Assembly: GCA_963402885.1 (NCBI GenBank)
Contig: OY727095.1
Coordinates: 873,001 to 937,000, forward strand
Length of the DNA stretch: 64,000 nucleotides
From: Antedon bifida
Taxonomy: Eukaryota > Echinodermata > Crinoidea > Comatulida > Antedonidae
Direction: 5' to 3'
Part shown: positions 26,511 through 38,500 of the stretch, piece by piece
Layout of the letters: the number at the start of each line of letters is the position of its first letter
Position numbering within the stretch: the stretch's first letter is position 1
Position numbers and translations under genes: made by a program
The notes under the pieces: generated by a model
The model's input: only the letters and a program-made list of their open reading frames with translations
Database searches by the model: none
Told to the model about the DNA's origin: nothing

Positions 26511-28779
26511 GACCATGTGGTGAGAATAGATACTAAACACATTCTGTAGTTTTGTTTGGGACACAATACAACTTATTAGACGTGTAAATACAATAATTAT
26601 TTTAGAATGAACTTAACCATTTTTATAAAGAAATTTGTTTTAACTTTATGGTAATTATTAAAGTTAGGTCTAAATGATGGTTTGTAGTTTTTAATTTTAA
26701 AACAGGCCTACTTTTTGAAATGCGCCTTAAACAAATGTCAACATATAACGTATTGTCTGACCATTGATCAGATAACCCTGTTCACAGTGGTCAATGGCCC
26801 GAATGTATTCCGTTTGAATTGGTGGTTCACACTACATGAAAATAGTGTTTTGCTGACAATGATTTTAATATGTAAATTATGTAAATATATTTAATCATAT
26901 TGACACCTGTAATAAACCACCTGTTAATCTTTGTTTATATTTCAATGTACTAGAATCATTTGATTTATTTTGTTAATTATTACTGTGTTTTGTAATACAT
27001 TACCTCCAGACCTAATAAAAAACATCAAATGACTCTTATACCATGTTGTATGTGTTGTGTTATCATAAAGGTCTGTTTGCACTACGGACGATATAGAAAG
27101 ACGATAGTTAGGCCTAAGCATACATTTTTCTTTACAGAAAACAAAGGAGATCAAACAAGTTTTCATCCTAGTACTTACGATAATCATTATACTGCCTTTG
27201 ATGAAAATAATATTTTTTTAAATACAATCAAATGACGTCATGATCAATAAGAACAATACAGTATTTTTGTCCTCCATTTCATATATCCCCCTCCCCCCCC
27301 CCCCCCCCCCACCTTAATGATCGGAGAGATGCTGTATTAATTTATATAAGCATATTTTTATATTGTTTTGTAATCAATACAAATTGTTATTTACATATTT
27401 TTATTTTAAGAGAGACGTCCCCACATATCTTAATATATGGCCCACTATACATTCTGTAGAGGGCGAATGCCTCACAACGATAAAGTCGGTCATAAAATAA
27501 TAGTTATTTACTGTACCTACATATAATTTTGTCAGCTTTCTACATTTTGTTATTATATTTTCTGTTACTTATTCATTGTGATTATTATTTTAATATCAGT
27601 AATAATTTGATAAATTTCTTTCTAAACAAATTTTTTCCAATTTTAATTGATTGAATTTTGTTTGTAACTGAAGTAATCATCTCCTTCGTGATACAAGTTA
27701 TCTTGACAGTGATACAAAAGAACAAGACACATTTTAAATTCTATATATAATAATAATAATATCTGGTCTATCAAAATAACTACCTTTTTGATCGTAAAAT
27801 GTCGTGGCAATACGGGTGGCAATATCGATGTTTGTTGTTGTTTCATCGGGCATATGCAGGTAACCAGCAAACACAGTTTACTTTGTATACAGTGTACTAG
27901 AATCAAAGATTCTATATAGTTCTTATTACATCTCCCTCCGACTAGAATTGAAATCTTTGTTTTGTTTGTTGTTGCCAAGATATGTTGTTAAGTAACGTAC
28001 TCGCGCGTCGCAGTTACACGAATTTGCGCATTTACCACCCGCGAGACGCGATCTACCGAGACAGTACGCGTACGACGGACGGCGGCGGAGTAGAAGCAGA
28101 AATTATGGATGTGTATAATTTCATGTGTCCATCTAGTTCTAGCTTGATCGTTTTGAGCGAATTTACATCAAAAGACCAACAAAGTTAATATTTATAAATT
28201 ATTTTATAAATATGCATGTAACTCAGTGTACTGTAATGTTTAATCACTAGGTGTAGATGATTAAAAGATTAAACATGAAAGTACATTAACATAGGCTCTA
28301 GGCCTAGTTAGTATTGGTAAGCAAATGTTAACAAATATTGTTATATCGATGAAAAAAAAACAAATAATGCAACTTATAAAGTATACACCGAGATTGTACT
28401 GACTGAAAAAAAATGACAATAGGCTATACAGTATTGAAAGAAAATGACACGTATGCTTAATTAAATAGGCCAGTTAATTATAATAGACTTACCTTATAAA
28501 GTGAACTTGTTTTTCCTACCTGTAGGCCCAATCATAGGCAAACTTTGGTGAAAACGTTTCATTCATTTGTCTGCGCTTTATAGTTCAAACATCCGCCTAA
28601 AAACATTGACGAAAGTGCGTTTTTTAAGATAAATTAATAAGTTTTTCAAGAGCGAAATTATAAATAACCTTTACAGTTGAAATGTTGTGCTTCGTTTGTT
28701 ATGGTTGTCAAAGAAACGTTGCTAAGTATTGAGTGCATTACACGCGCGCGTACGTACCTATAGTTTGCGCAAACGGGCG
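26511..28779. other. Intergenic between GPSM and WDR46
   Basis: No gene is recognised. A poly-C tract of about 20 bases sits at 27290-27311. A CpG-dense patch at 27995-28090 (ACGTACTCGCGCGTCGCAG, GCGAGACGCG, GGCGGCGGAG) stands out in otherwise CpG-poor DNA and could be a promoter or 5' exon. Open frames leave it in both directions (27643-27978 minus, 27982-28188 plus) but neither resembles a known protein. A second CpG patch lies at about 28738-28790. Confidence 0.45.
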
Positions 28780-28872
28780 CACGTATGTGATATGACATCA
28801 TCATGTCCATAATTATAGCCACATAACATTTTTGTCTGTCACATAAAGTTTGATAGTATAGACAGAGCTTTA
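28780..28872 (+). mobile_element. Right half of the AAGCTCTGTCTACACTATC MITE
   Basis: The body GTGATATGACATCATCATGT and CCACATAACATTTTTGTC, then the right terminal repeat AAAGTTTGATAGTATAGACA and GAGCTTTA, match the full copies at 31516-31644 and 52031-52174. The left terminal repeat is missing or replaced by CpG-rich sequence. It lies about 670 bp upstream of the WDR46 start. Confidence 0.8.
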
Positions 28873-29543
28873 TAATATACAACTAATAAAAACAGAGTTA
28901 TAAAAATCAAGGAAATACCAAACAGGTACGAATACGAAACACATACTACTCGCTCAATCCAAAACAGACAAATAAAAACAAATTAATTACGATTTCCAAC
29001 GTTACAGTAAATTGACCAAAACTGCAAACGTTATAAACATCGAAGTTTTAAGAAACTAAGAAGAATTAAAACTAATTTAAAAAAAGTACCTATTTGTATA
29101 GAAACTTTTATTTGAACACTGGAAGATTCGATGATGATGATGATTTTTTGTTCATTGTTAGTTCATTAGTATAAATCAAATATACGGATATTTGGTTAAA
29201 GCATGTGAACCTATAAATTGTATTTTAAAAACTTAGCTGGCTCATACCATTTGTAGTAGGAGGTAAAAATATATAGCTGTACAAACTGTGAAACCATTTT
29301 GTTTTCTCGTATTGTATTGTATAGTATATTGTAAGGCTATTAAAATATATTCATTAAATTGTTTGTAAATAATAATGTAAATAAATATAGATAGACATTT
29401 ACTAGATAAAAACTGTTTTGGAAAACCAGCCTTAGAGAAGTTACCTGCTAAATAGTAGACTCTACCATGTGCGTGGTCACTGGTCTGGTCACACAACACA
29501 TGTGTTTTGTGACGGTGCATGCTAACAGCTAGACACAAAAAGT

Positions 29544-32500
29544 ATGGACCAAAGTAACCCTGTACAGAAGAGAAAGGTATATTTTTTATTTCAATCTAAC
29601 TATTCGACTTTATTATTGAACTATGCTCAAGTTCGTATAATTTAATAGCCATGAAATACATTGCTATTATCAGTAAACAAGTTTTAATGTTAGGCCTATG
29701 ATTGTTGTTGTTAATAAGCAAGGAAGAGTTCTTGATGCTCAAGCTTTTGCGTGTTCCCTGCTATTTTTTTTATTCTAGAAGGAAGTGATCAGGCCTAGCA
29801 ATTTTATTTACTGTACCCTGTTCGAATATCCGATTGATTTAATACTCTTCCTTTTTATTAATTACTTTATTAATCCAATCATTAATTCCGATTTCCATTT
29901 ATTTTTCCATTCCTGTTTTCACTGACTTGTAATTTGTATTTCTATTAAATTATTAATTAAATTAGCCTAGCTAGGCCTTCTAGAACTAGGCCTAGCTTGA
30001 CTAATTAATTCAATTGATGATTTTTAGTTGTCCCCAAAATTCGTGATTCTTTCTATCTAGGTCTATTATAAAAATATTCTAACCGGGGAACATATAAAAT
30101 TATACGCCATGGTTTAAGATACGGTACCGTATCCTAATTTTCGTTTACTAAAGATAAAATGGCATTCCTTAATATAAACTTGTTCCTAAATATAAAACTC
30201 GGCCTAAATTTTAAAAACCTAACCCTCTAAATAATCTCTCTCAAACCAAAAAAATGTTTACAAATAAATCGTCAAGCAGAGAATCAATCCCGCAACCCGG
30301 GCCCTGGAACATAGCCTCATGACAAACCCACCACACCACACAGCTTGCAGAAAACCATTGCCATAACCTATTTTGTTTTTAGAAGTACTGTATCTTTAGA
30401 CACAACAATAATTATAATAATCTGAGTCAAAATATGTATCAAAAAAATAGTTTATATTTTCATTTTAGCTGGCAAAAAGAGGGAGGGCACACCAACAGTA
30501 ACCGTATTTAATATAATAATAATATTTTTTTACCAGTCATCTTCATCACGATATTTCATTGACGATAAAGTTGACAATGATGTTGAAGAAGAGAAGACGG
30601 CGGAAGATGAAGATGAAACTAAACAGAAATGGAAAAGGAACAAAAGGAAAGACAAATTTGCAGGGCCAGCTCCAATTAATAAAGAAACACTGAAGAAATA
30701 TAAAAGAGGAGAACAAAATACTGTGGTAAGAATGAATATCTCAGTCCGACGAATTCCCCCACCGAACCTCAATGAACTGCACCGAACCCTTGGCTTTAAT
30801 CACCATCATCTTTCCATTTTCTTAGAAAGATGTTTTTTTAAGGTTTCGAAGGCTCTTCAATAGGATGATCATCGTAAGCACATAATGACAAATATTGCTG
30901 TGGCTATACATAGGCAGAGTAGCATGCGGTATGTCTTCACAATGCCATATCTGAGTGGCTAATTTGCAGTAAATATCAACAATTATTGTCTTTGTTTTTA
31001 CAGAAGCACCTAATAGATAAAAAACATAAGAGAAATCTAAAAAACGAAGAACACAAAATAAAGCAAGCAGAAGAAGAGGCAGCCAGGGCTGAACTACTGT
31101 TGACGGAGGAGGCTGGGTAAAGTATTTAGTTTATATGCAAATTCAGTCTGATAAATAGATACAGGTATCTTTTGACCTTTTAACGACTTGAAATTTGTGA
31201 TGTGTAAAGATGTATGAAAATTCAACTATTTCATAACAAATTGTGTCTAGTATACTGTAGCATAAACATTGAAGTATTTAAAAATGCCAAATGCAGGGGA
31301 ATTAGAAGATACCCCAGCCCTATCGACTGTGATATGTGTATTAAATTTGTTTATTTGTAGATTTTTAGAAGCCGATGAAGGTGAAGAGACGTCCAAAATC
31401 AGTCAGCATGAACTGGCAAGAAACGTAGATGTTACTAGTGCACAAAAGGTAATATTATAAAGAAAATCCACAAACAAATTTTTGTAAGATTATGCTCCAT
31501 TAGAAAGATTTTATGTTAAGCTCTGTCTACACTATCAAACTAAATGCCCAAATATGGTAGTGATATAATGTCATTGTGTCCATATATTATGGGCACATCA
31601 CATTTTTTTGTCACATAAAGTTTGATAGTGTAGACAAAGCTTTAGATGGATGTCAAAGTATATTTTTAAAAAATAGGAATTTTATAACAATCCCTGTGTA
31701 ACAGTTATACTTTAATATTTAAAAAAAAAATAGAGTATAATTGTTTTAATGTTTATTTTCAGTATTTTGAATTGAAATTGGATCAGTTTGGACCATATCG
31801 CCTTGACTATACTCGTAATGGTAGACATCTTGTGATTGGTGGACAGAAGGGTCACTTGGCATCAATAGATTGGGTCACAAAAAAACTTATTTTTGAAATT
31901 AACGTCATGGAAACCATACGCGAAGTCCAGTAAGTTTTTATTTATTTTTTTATTTTTTTAACCATATTTAATGAGGGTGATCCATCCAGCTATTGCTGAT
32001 CATTAGGGACCCTCAGAGGTTCACAAGACAAACATATACACAAGATGCTCTACATAAACAAAGTCTTATTACAAGTCTTTGGGAGTGGAGTAATTTGGTC
32101 CTTAGAAAAAATCCTGACATGTGACGGGACTTGAACCCAGGACCCTTGGAGTGGTAGCCAAGCATCATAACCACCAAGCCACAACTACAACTTAATTGTA
32201 CACTGGCGGTCGTGGATGGTAATTGTGATATTTGTTTGTGGTATTTGTTGTTGTATATCCAATGCCAAACGCACTATATGTTAATTCTTGTTGGAAAAAA
32301 AGACAAATGATATGTTTACAATTCTTCTATACTTAGATGGTTACATCTAGAGACTATGTTAGCTGTGGCACAAAAGAAGTGGTTGTATATATATGATCAT
32401 CAAGGCACTGAACTTCACTGTGTTAAAACATTCAATGATGTACTTAGAATGGAATTTCTGCCTTATCATTTCTTGTTAGCCGCCACGGTAAGTAGTATTG

Positions 32501-35500
32501 GTACAAAATTGGAATAAATAGAAAATGGATCACGGTGTGTGAAGTAAGATTAGGAAAATAATTGTGATATATATGAATAAGATGCTGGTGTACTGTTCAT
32601 TCATTTATTTTCCATAATATACAAAATAAAACAAGTAGATCAAAACTTAAAGATTGAAATGAAATAGTATAAAATGGAAGGATGCCTTATAGGACAAAAT
32701 GTCACTTAAGCTAAGGCCACCGGTGAAACACAAGGTTTGAGACATGTAAGAGAGATTTTTTAAAGAAAATTGTTAATCTTTAACCATTTTGCATCTGTTT
32801 TCTAGAGTTCTGTTGGTTACCTAAAATATTTGGATATTTCCGTTGGCAAAGAGATTTCAGCTTATCAAACAAAATGTGGTCGTTTAAATGTAATGGCACA
32901 GAATCCCTACAATGCAATAGTTCATCTTGGACATTCTAATGGTCAGTGACTTTTTTTCACTTCATTCCCTTTGTTAATAAACAGAATAACAATGTAAAAT
33001 GTAGAACAACTCTAATAAACTAAAGACATGACGTTGCTATAATTTCCATTTTTGCTGAAATTAAGTCAGAACTCAGGAAATGAGTTATCACACACTCATG
33101 TGCATTCTTGCGAATCGAAAACTCAGAAACACGTTGGAAATGAATATGGCAGCTATTCACTCATATGTGGAAAGGGTGAAAACATTTTGATTTCTGCATA
33201 TACTTATGATTTGGCTAGTAAAAAGGGGCATTAGTTTAAATCAATTTACAGTTTAAAATAATTTAGAGTGAGTAAGTGGCCAAGCGGTTAAAACAGTGGA
33301 ACTGTAATACCTTGCCATATTAACATCGGCGAGGGTTCGAGCCTCACACGCTTCATGGTTCTGGTGGTAGAAAGAGTCTTATTGGATAAGGACTATAAAC
33401 CCTATGTCCAGTATACACATCTGGCACTTTAAAGAACCTAGTACATCTTTCAGTAGGGAAAAAATGAAGTGTAAAATGAAAAATTTGCATTTACAGGAAC
33501 AGTGACAATGTGGAGTCCGAATGAAAAAGAGCCACTTGTGAAGATGATTTGTCATCCTACGTCGGTTACATCAGTTGCAATAGATCCCAAAGGACTGTAA
33601 GTTGACCTCAGATAATAGAAAGAACGACCTAATTATGTCAGGTCATTCTATGTGTTGTCACTCGGATCTATAAATCATCAAAACTGTGATTACTTTGTGT
33701 ATGCTATAGGTCACCTGAGAGTGATGCTCAATGTGACAATAAACTTTTTGAATATCTACCAAATGTTATGAACAATTACTCTTTTCCTCATAAGAGTTTT
33801 ACCATGATACTAGGTGATATGAATGAGGAAAAACGTCCCAATATCCCTGCATGCACGCACGATGAATTATATTAATATTTGTTTTCACGCGAATCAAAAG
33901 CGTCAGCTTATAAGCATCCGTATTCATGTTTTCCTCTTCCAAATCCCTCTCTACGCATTCATATAAGCTGACGGTTTTGATTAATGCCAACAAATTCACC
34001 TAGTGGAAAATAGGCCTAATGTCTCGGGCCATAGATAGATAGAAATCTTTCTTTATTCTGGATATTCATTCAATATTTGTACATTGTTCTTCCTTGAAGT
34101 CCAGTTAACACTTACAAATTACAAATATAAACAATAAAAATGGAAAATTATGAAAACGTTTTTAAAGACTACAATATCATAAGAAGCAAGAGAAAAATAC
34201 AGTTAGATCAAATTTTTAAACGATTGCAAAGTTAATGAATTTATAGAGCTGCGAATATCTGGTGAAAGATTATTCCAGAGTTTGACTGAGCGGTATTGAA
34301 ATGTTCTTTTACCAGAATCATTATGCCATTTTGGTAAGACTAAAGTGTTTTTCGATTTGCTTCTTGTATTTAAATTGTGATAATTATCAATAAAATCATA
34401 AAAATCAATTAGGTAATCGGGAACAGTACCTGTTAAACATTTAAAGGTCATTATAAGAATATTATGGTCCCATCGTTGATTTATATGTTTCCAATTGAGT
34501 GATGTCATGAGATCATCAACAGGTGTTCTAATATCAGCATATAGGATAATTCTGGCAAGTCTATTTAACAATATTTGGAGTGAGTTAAGGTGCGCTGATG
34601 AACAGTTGGACCAAACGGGACTACAATAATCAAAAAATGGTAAAACTAAGGCATTTGCTAAGAGCTTAAGAGAAAAATTTGGAATGAAACTTCTTAATCT
34701 ACGTATAATACCAATACGTTGGGAAATCTTTGAGCAAAAATTCTCAATATGTTTTCCCCACGTAAAAAATGTATCAAACGTGATTCCTAAATACTTAAAA
34801 CTATCGACCCTATCTACAATGTTATCATTAATTAAACAAGAAATATTACAAAAGTTTGGAAAATTATGTTTGGAACTAAATAGCATGAATTTGGTTTTCT
34901 TAACGTTAATTGTTAGTTTGTTTGTTTTAAACCATTTTGATATATTAGCAACATTTTTATCAATAATAGATTGTAATTCGATAGGATCAGAGGCAGAACA
35001 AAGGACATTAGTGTCATCAGCAAACATTGCACATTTTGAATTAGTAGTTATAATTTCTGGTAAGGAATTTACATAAATAATAAATAGAAGTGGCCCAAGG
35101 ATGGATCCTTGAGGCACACCAATAGTAACATCTTTAGGTTCAGATAATTTTGAGTTAATTTTAACAATCTGTGACCTTCCAGAAAGGTATGTTGAGAACC
35201 AGTTCAGTGTAGTACCTCTGATTCCATATTGTTCAAGTTTAATTAATAGAAGTTTATGGTCAACTGTGTCGAAAGCCTTTTTTAAATCAAGAAAAATGGC
35301 AGCAGTGACTTTGCCATTGTTAAGATTATTAAGCACGTATTCAGAAACATCAATAAGTGCAGTATTAGTAGAGTGAAAATTTCTAAATCCTGATTGGCAT
35401 TGAGTTATAATATTGTTATATGTTAGATATTCATAAAGTTGATCGTAAACAAATCGTTCAATGATTTTTGATAAAATAGGTAGGACAGAAATTGGTCTAT

Positions 35501-38500
35501 AGTTTTCTGTATTAGATCTGTCCCCATCTTTAAAAATTGGGGTAACTTTAGCAACTTTCCAGGCTGATGGAAATGTCGCTGTGGTTAATGATAAATTTAT
35601 AATGTGAGTAAGTGAGTGGCAGATAATAGGAGAGGCAAGTTTAAGTAACTTTAAATCAAGATTATCAATACCAGAAGCTTTGTTGTTTTGAAAAGCGTTT
35701 ATATGATCAAAAACTACTTCTGGTGCAATCAAATCAAAAGAAAATTTACTGTTAAAAGAAGTGTCATTAGTATTGTTAGAATCACTGACAATTTTACATG
35801 CTAAAGACTCTCCAATAGAAGAAAAATAACAGTTAAATTTGTTAGCTATTTTAATGTCATCAGAGACAACTTCATTCTCAGTTATAAGAGAGTTAATTGA
35901 TTGCTGGTAATATATATATAATATAATTATATATGTCACTATATCATCAGGTTCCCGCACACATGCTCTTAAGAACATGAGATATGGTATAATTATAGGC
36001 ATAATGAATTAATAATAAGTATAATATTACTGTATGCGAATATAATAGGTAATTATTATACATTTATAGGTAATTATACAAATATCAATCAATCAGTAAT
36101 ACATTTATTTCTCAAATAACAACAGATAACATTTTCTAAAATAATACATAATAAATATATTTTGCCTATTTTTAGTTTCTGATTAAAACTATAGCCAGAG
36201 CTGTCTCCAAATATGTAATTCAGTAGAATTCCATTAAGAATAACAGTTGTGTTGTGTGCAAAATAATTGGTCTTTGCTTTTGTCAGATATATGGCAACTT
36301 CAGGGCAAGATCGGATTCTTAAGATTTTTGATGTGAGAACATATAAACCACTTCAAGCCTACAAGATTGGTCTTGGTGCCACTGAGCTATCGTTTAGTCA
36401 AAGAGGTCTTCTAGCTGCTGCTGTTGGCAATGTTGTTGAGGTACAGTCATCAGACTCCTAATATTTGACATTTTATATCTGTCATTTAATTTGTCTGTTA
36501 TTTGTGGCACATGCAAGCGAATCAGACATAAATGTTAAAACTAAATTATGTACTATGTGATTTTCCTAAAACCATGTTTTTTCCTAAAATCATGTTTTAT
36601 GCTTAAATTGAAAGTGTTCCAGTGGGTTGTTTTTAATAAAATGTTTGCATAGAAATAGAACAAAAGTTAATGAATGAAGTTTCGTTGAAATACAACAATT
36701 AGAATGCCTCTTTTCATTTTTGTCATTTCCTGTTAGTTAACTTAAAAAGCATTTTTCTCAAAACACTGATTGTAACAACCAAGACTTTAGACTGAGATAT
36801 CTCTGGAAGTAGACATGGTATCAAATATTTGAAAATTTAATTATAAAGTATTTTAAATATTGGATTATGTAGTTTCAGTATTTATAAAAATCTCAATTTT
36901 AAAAATTCCAATTTATGTCTGATTTCGCTTGCATATGCCACATTTTGTGATCTTGGCAGGTTTACAAAGATTGTTGCACAACTGCTGTAGAAAAAGCTTA
37001 CATGACGCACCGATGTACATGGCCTCTTAGTGATCTCAAGTTCTGTCCTTATGAAGATGTTCTTGGTCTAACTCACTCCAAAGGCTTTTCAAGTTTATTA
37101 ATACCAGGTAGGTTTATGAATAACTAATCAGCAAATACTACAAGATATATGGAAGTTATGTCTGAAAGTAGGTGGTGTGTTGGAAATAAAGAATAACACA
37201 GACTTTCAAGTATCGAGAGGTTTCTTTAGTGGGAGGTGTGTTGAAATTAGGCTGGGTGGAAATCTTTAAAATAAGATTTAAGCTTGGTTCTCATCCAGAT
37301 GCAAATCACAAGCAACTGTCGCTTGTTATTGTCCAACTTACTTGTGTTGCGTTTACGTCCTTACATTTCGTCCTAGTGGGAACCAAGTTTCACTTCTTTC
37401 CGAAACAGCAAAGCAAACCGGCTAATTCCTGAATAGAAGCTAAGCCCCTTTTGAAAATAGCAGCATTAATATGGTGCAAATTTTTGTGCTGACTTGAGCC
37501 ATGTTTTAAATCCATTAAGAGTCTTGCTGCTATGAATTGGGAGATTTTTTTATTCTACCAGATTTTTCATCTTATAAATGTTAAGTAACCATGTGTTTTA
37601 AACCTAGGTGCTGGTGAACCTAACTTTGACAGCTTGGAAGCAAATCCATACCATTCCAAACGACAGAGACAACAGTGGGAAGTGAAAGCATTACTGGAAA
37701 AGGTAATTTAATTATAACACCTCCAAACTTAAATATGTTGATTATATGCTTAATGATAATTGGTCAGATGTTTGCCCTACTCTGACGTAATTTTGTACTT
37801 TATACATTGAGAACACTTTATACTCGGGTGAGACTCGAACCCACGACCTCAAGATCACTGGAGTCCCACCCCTAGTGTTTTCTTTATAAATGTTTTATTA
37901 CAGTAAGACATTTATGCTATGATAATAATACTTTCTACTTTCAAATGCCTATTTCTGAAGTTATTCAAGCATGACAACCTTTTTCTTCTGTCTGTTCAAG
38001 GGTGTATGTAGACTAAGCAGAGTATGCCACACTTGTATACATTTATTTTTACTATAATTGATAAAATCTTAATTTACAATATTTCATAGATTCAACCAGA
38101 ATTGATCAGTTTGGATCCAGGGAAAATAGGACAAGTGGATAAAATAACTATGCAGCAAAAGTTCAAAGAAAAACAAGAATATTTGGTAGGAATTGTACCA
38201 GTCTATTTTTGTCAGAGGTATTTGTATGTGTCAAAACTACAAGACACATTTAAACCAGATAGATGTGTAGTCACGGGAGACTCCATTCAATTTTGGAGGC
38301 AATCCGCACCAGGATCCCAATTCTGGATGACTTTTTATTATTTTACTAATTATTAGGCCATACGTCAAAACTACAAGACGATATTTATCAGGATTCCTGA
38401 TCCTTTTTCTCTTTTTTATCCTGGCGGAGGTTGCAAATCTTTGATTGCTCTTGTTCTAAACGTGTTTTTAGGGTTTTGATAAGCCACATGGATTTGTACC

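Noticed and set aside
25774-26523. Two repetitive frames with LNTKLRDTV units
   Set aside because: By-product of the 51-bp minisatellite, which is 17 codons long; no start context, homology or splice sites.
27643-28188. Back-to-back 111- and 68-codon frames around a CpG patch
   Set aside because: No recognisable domain or conserved motif; kept only as a possible promoter or exon region.
33264-33345. Functional class-II tRNA gene
   Set aside because: A- and B-box words are good, but the stems are imperfect and the sequence runs into a SINE body, so it is a SINE head.
34684-35076. 130-codon plus-strand frame inside the LINE
   Set aside because: It lies opposite the reverse transcriptase frame, which has all the RT motifs; the plus frame has none.
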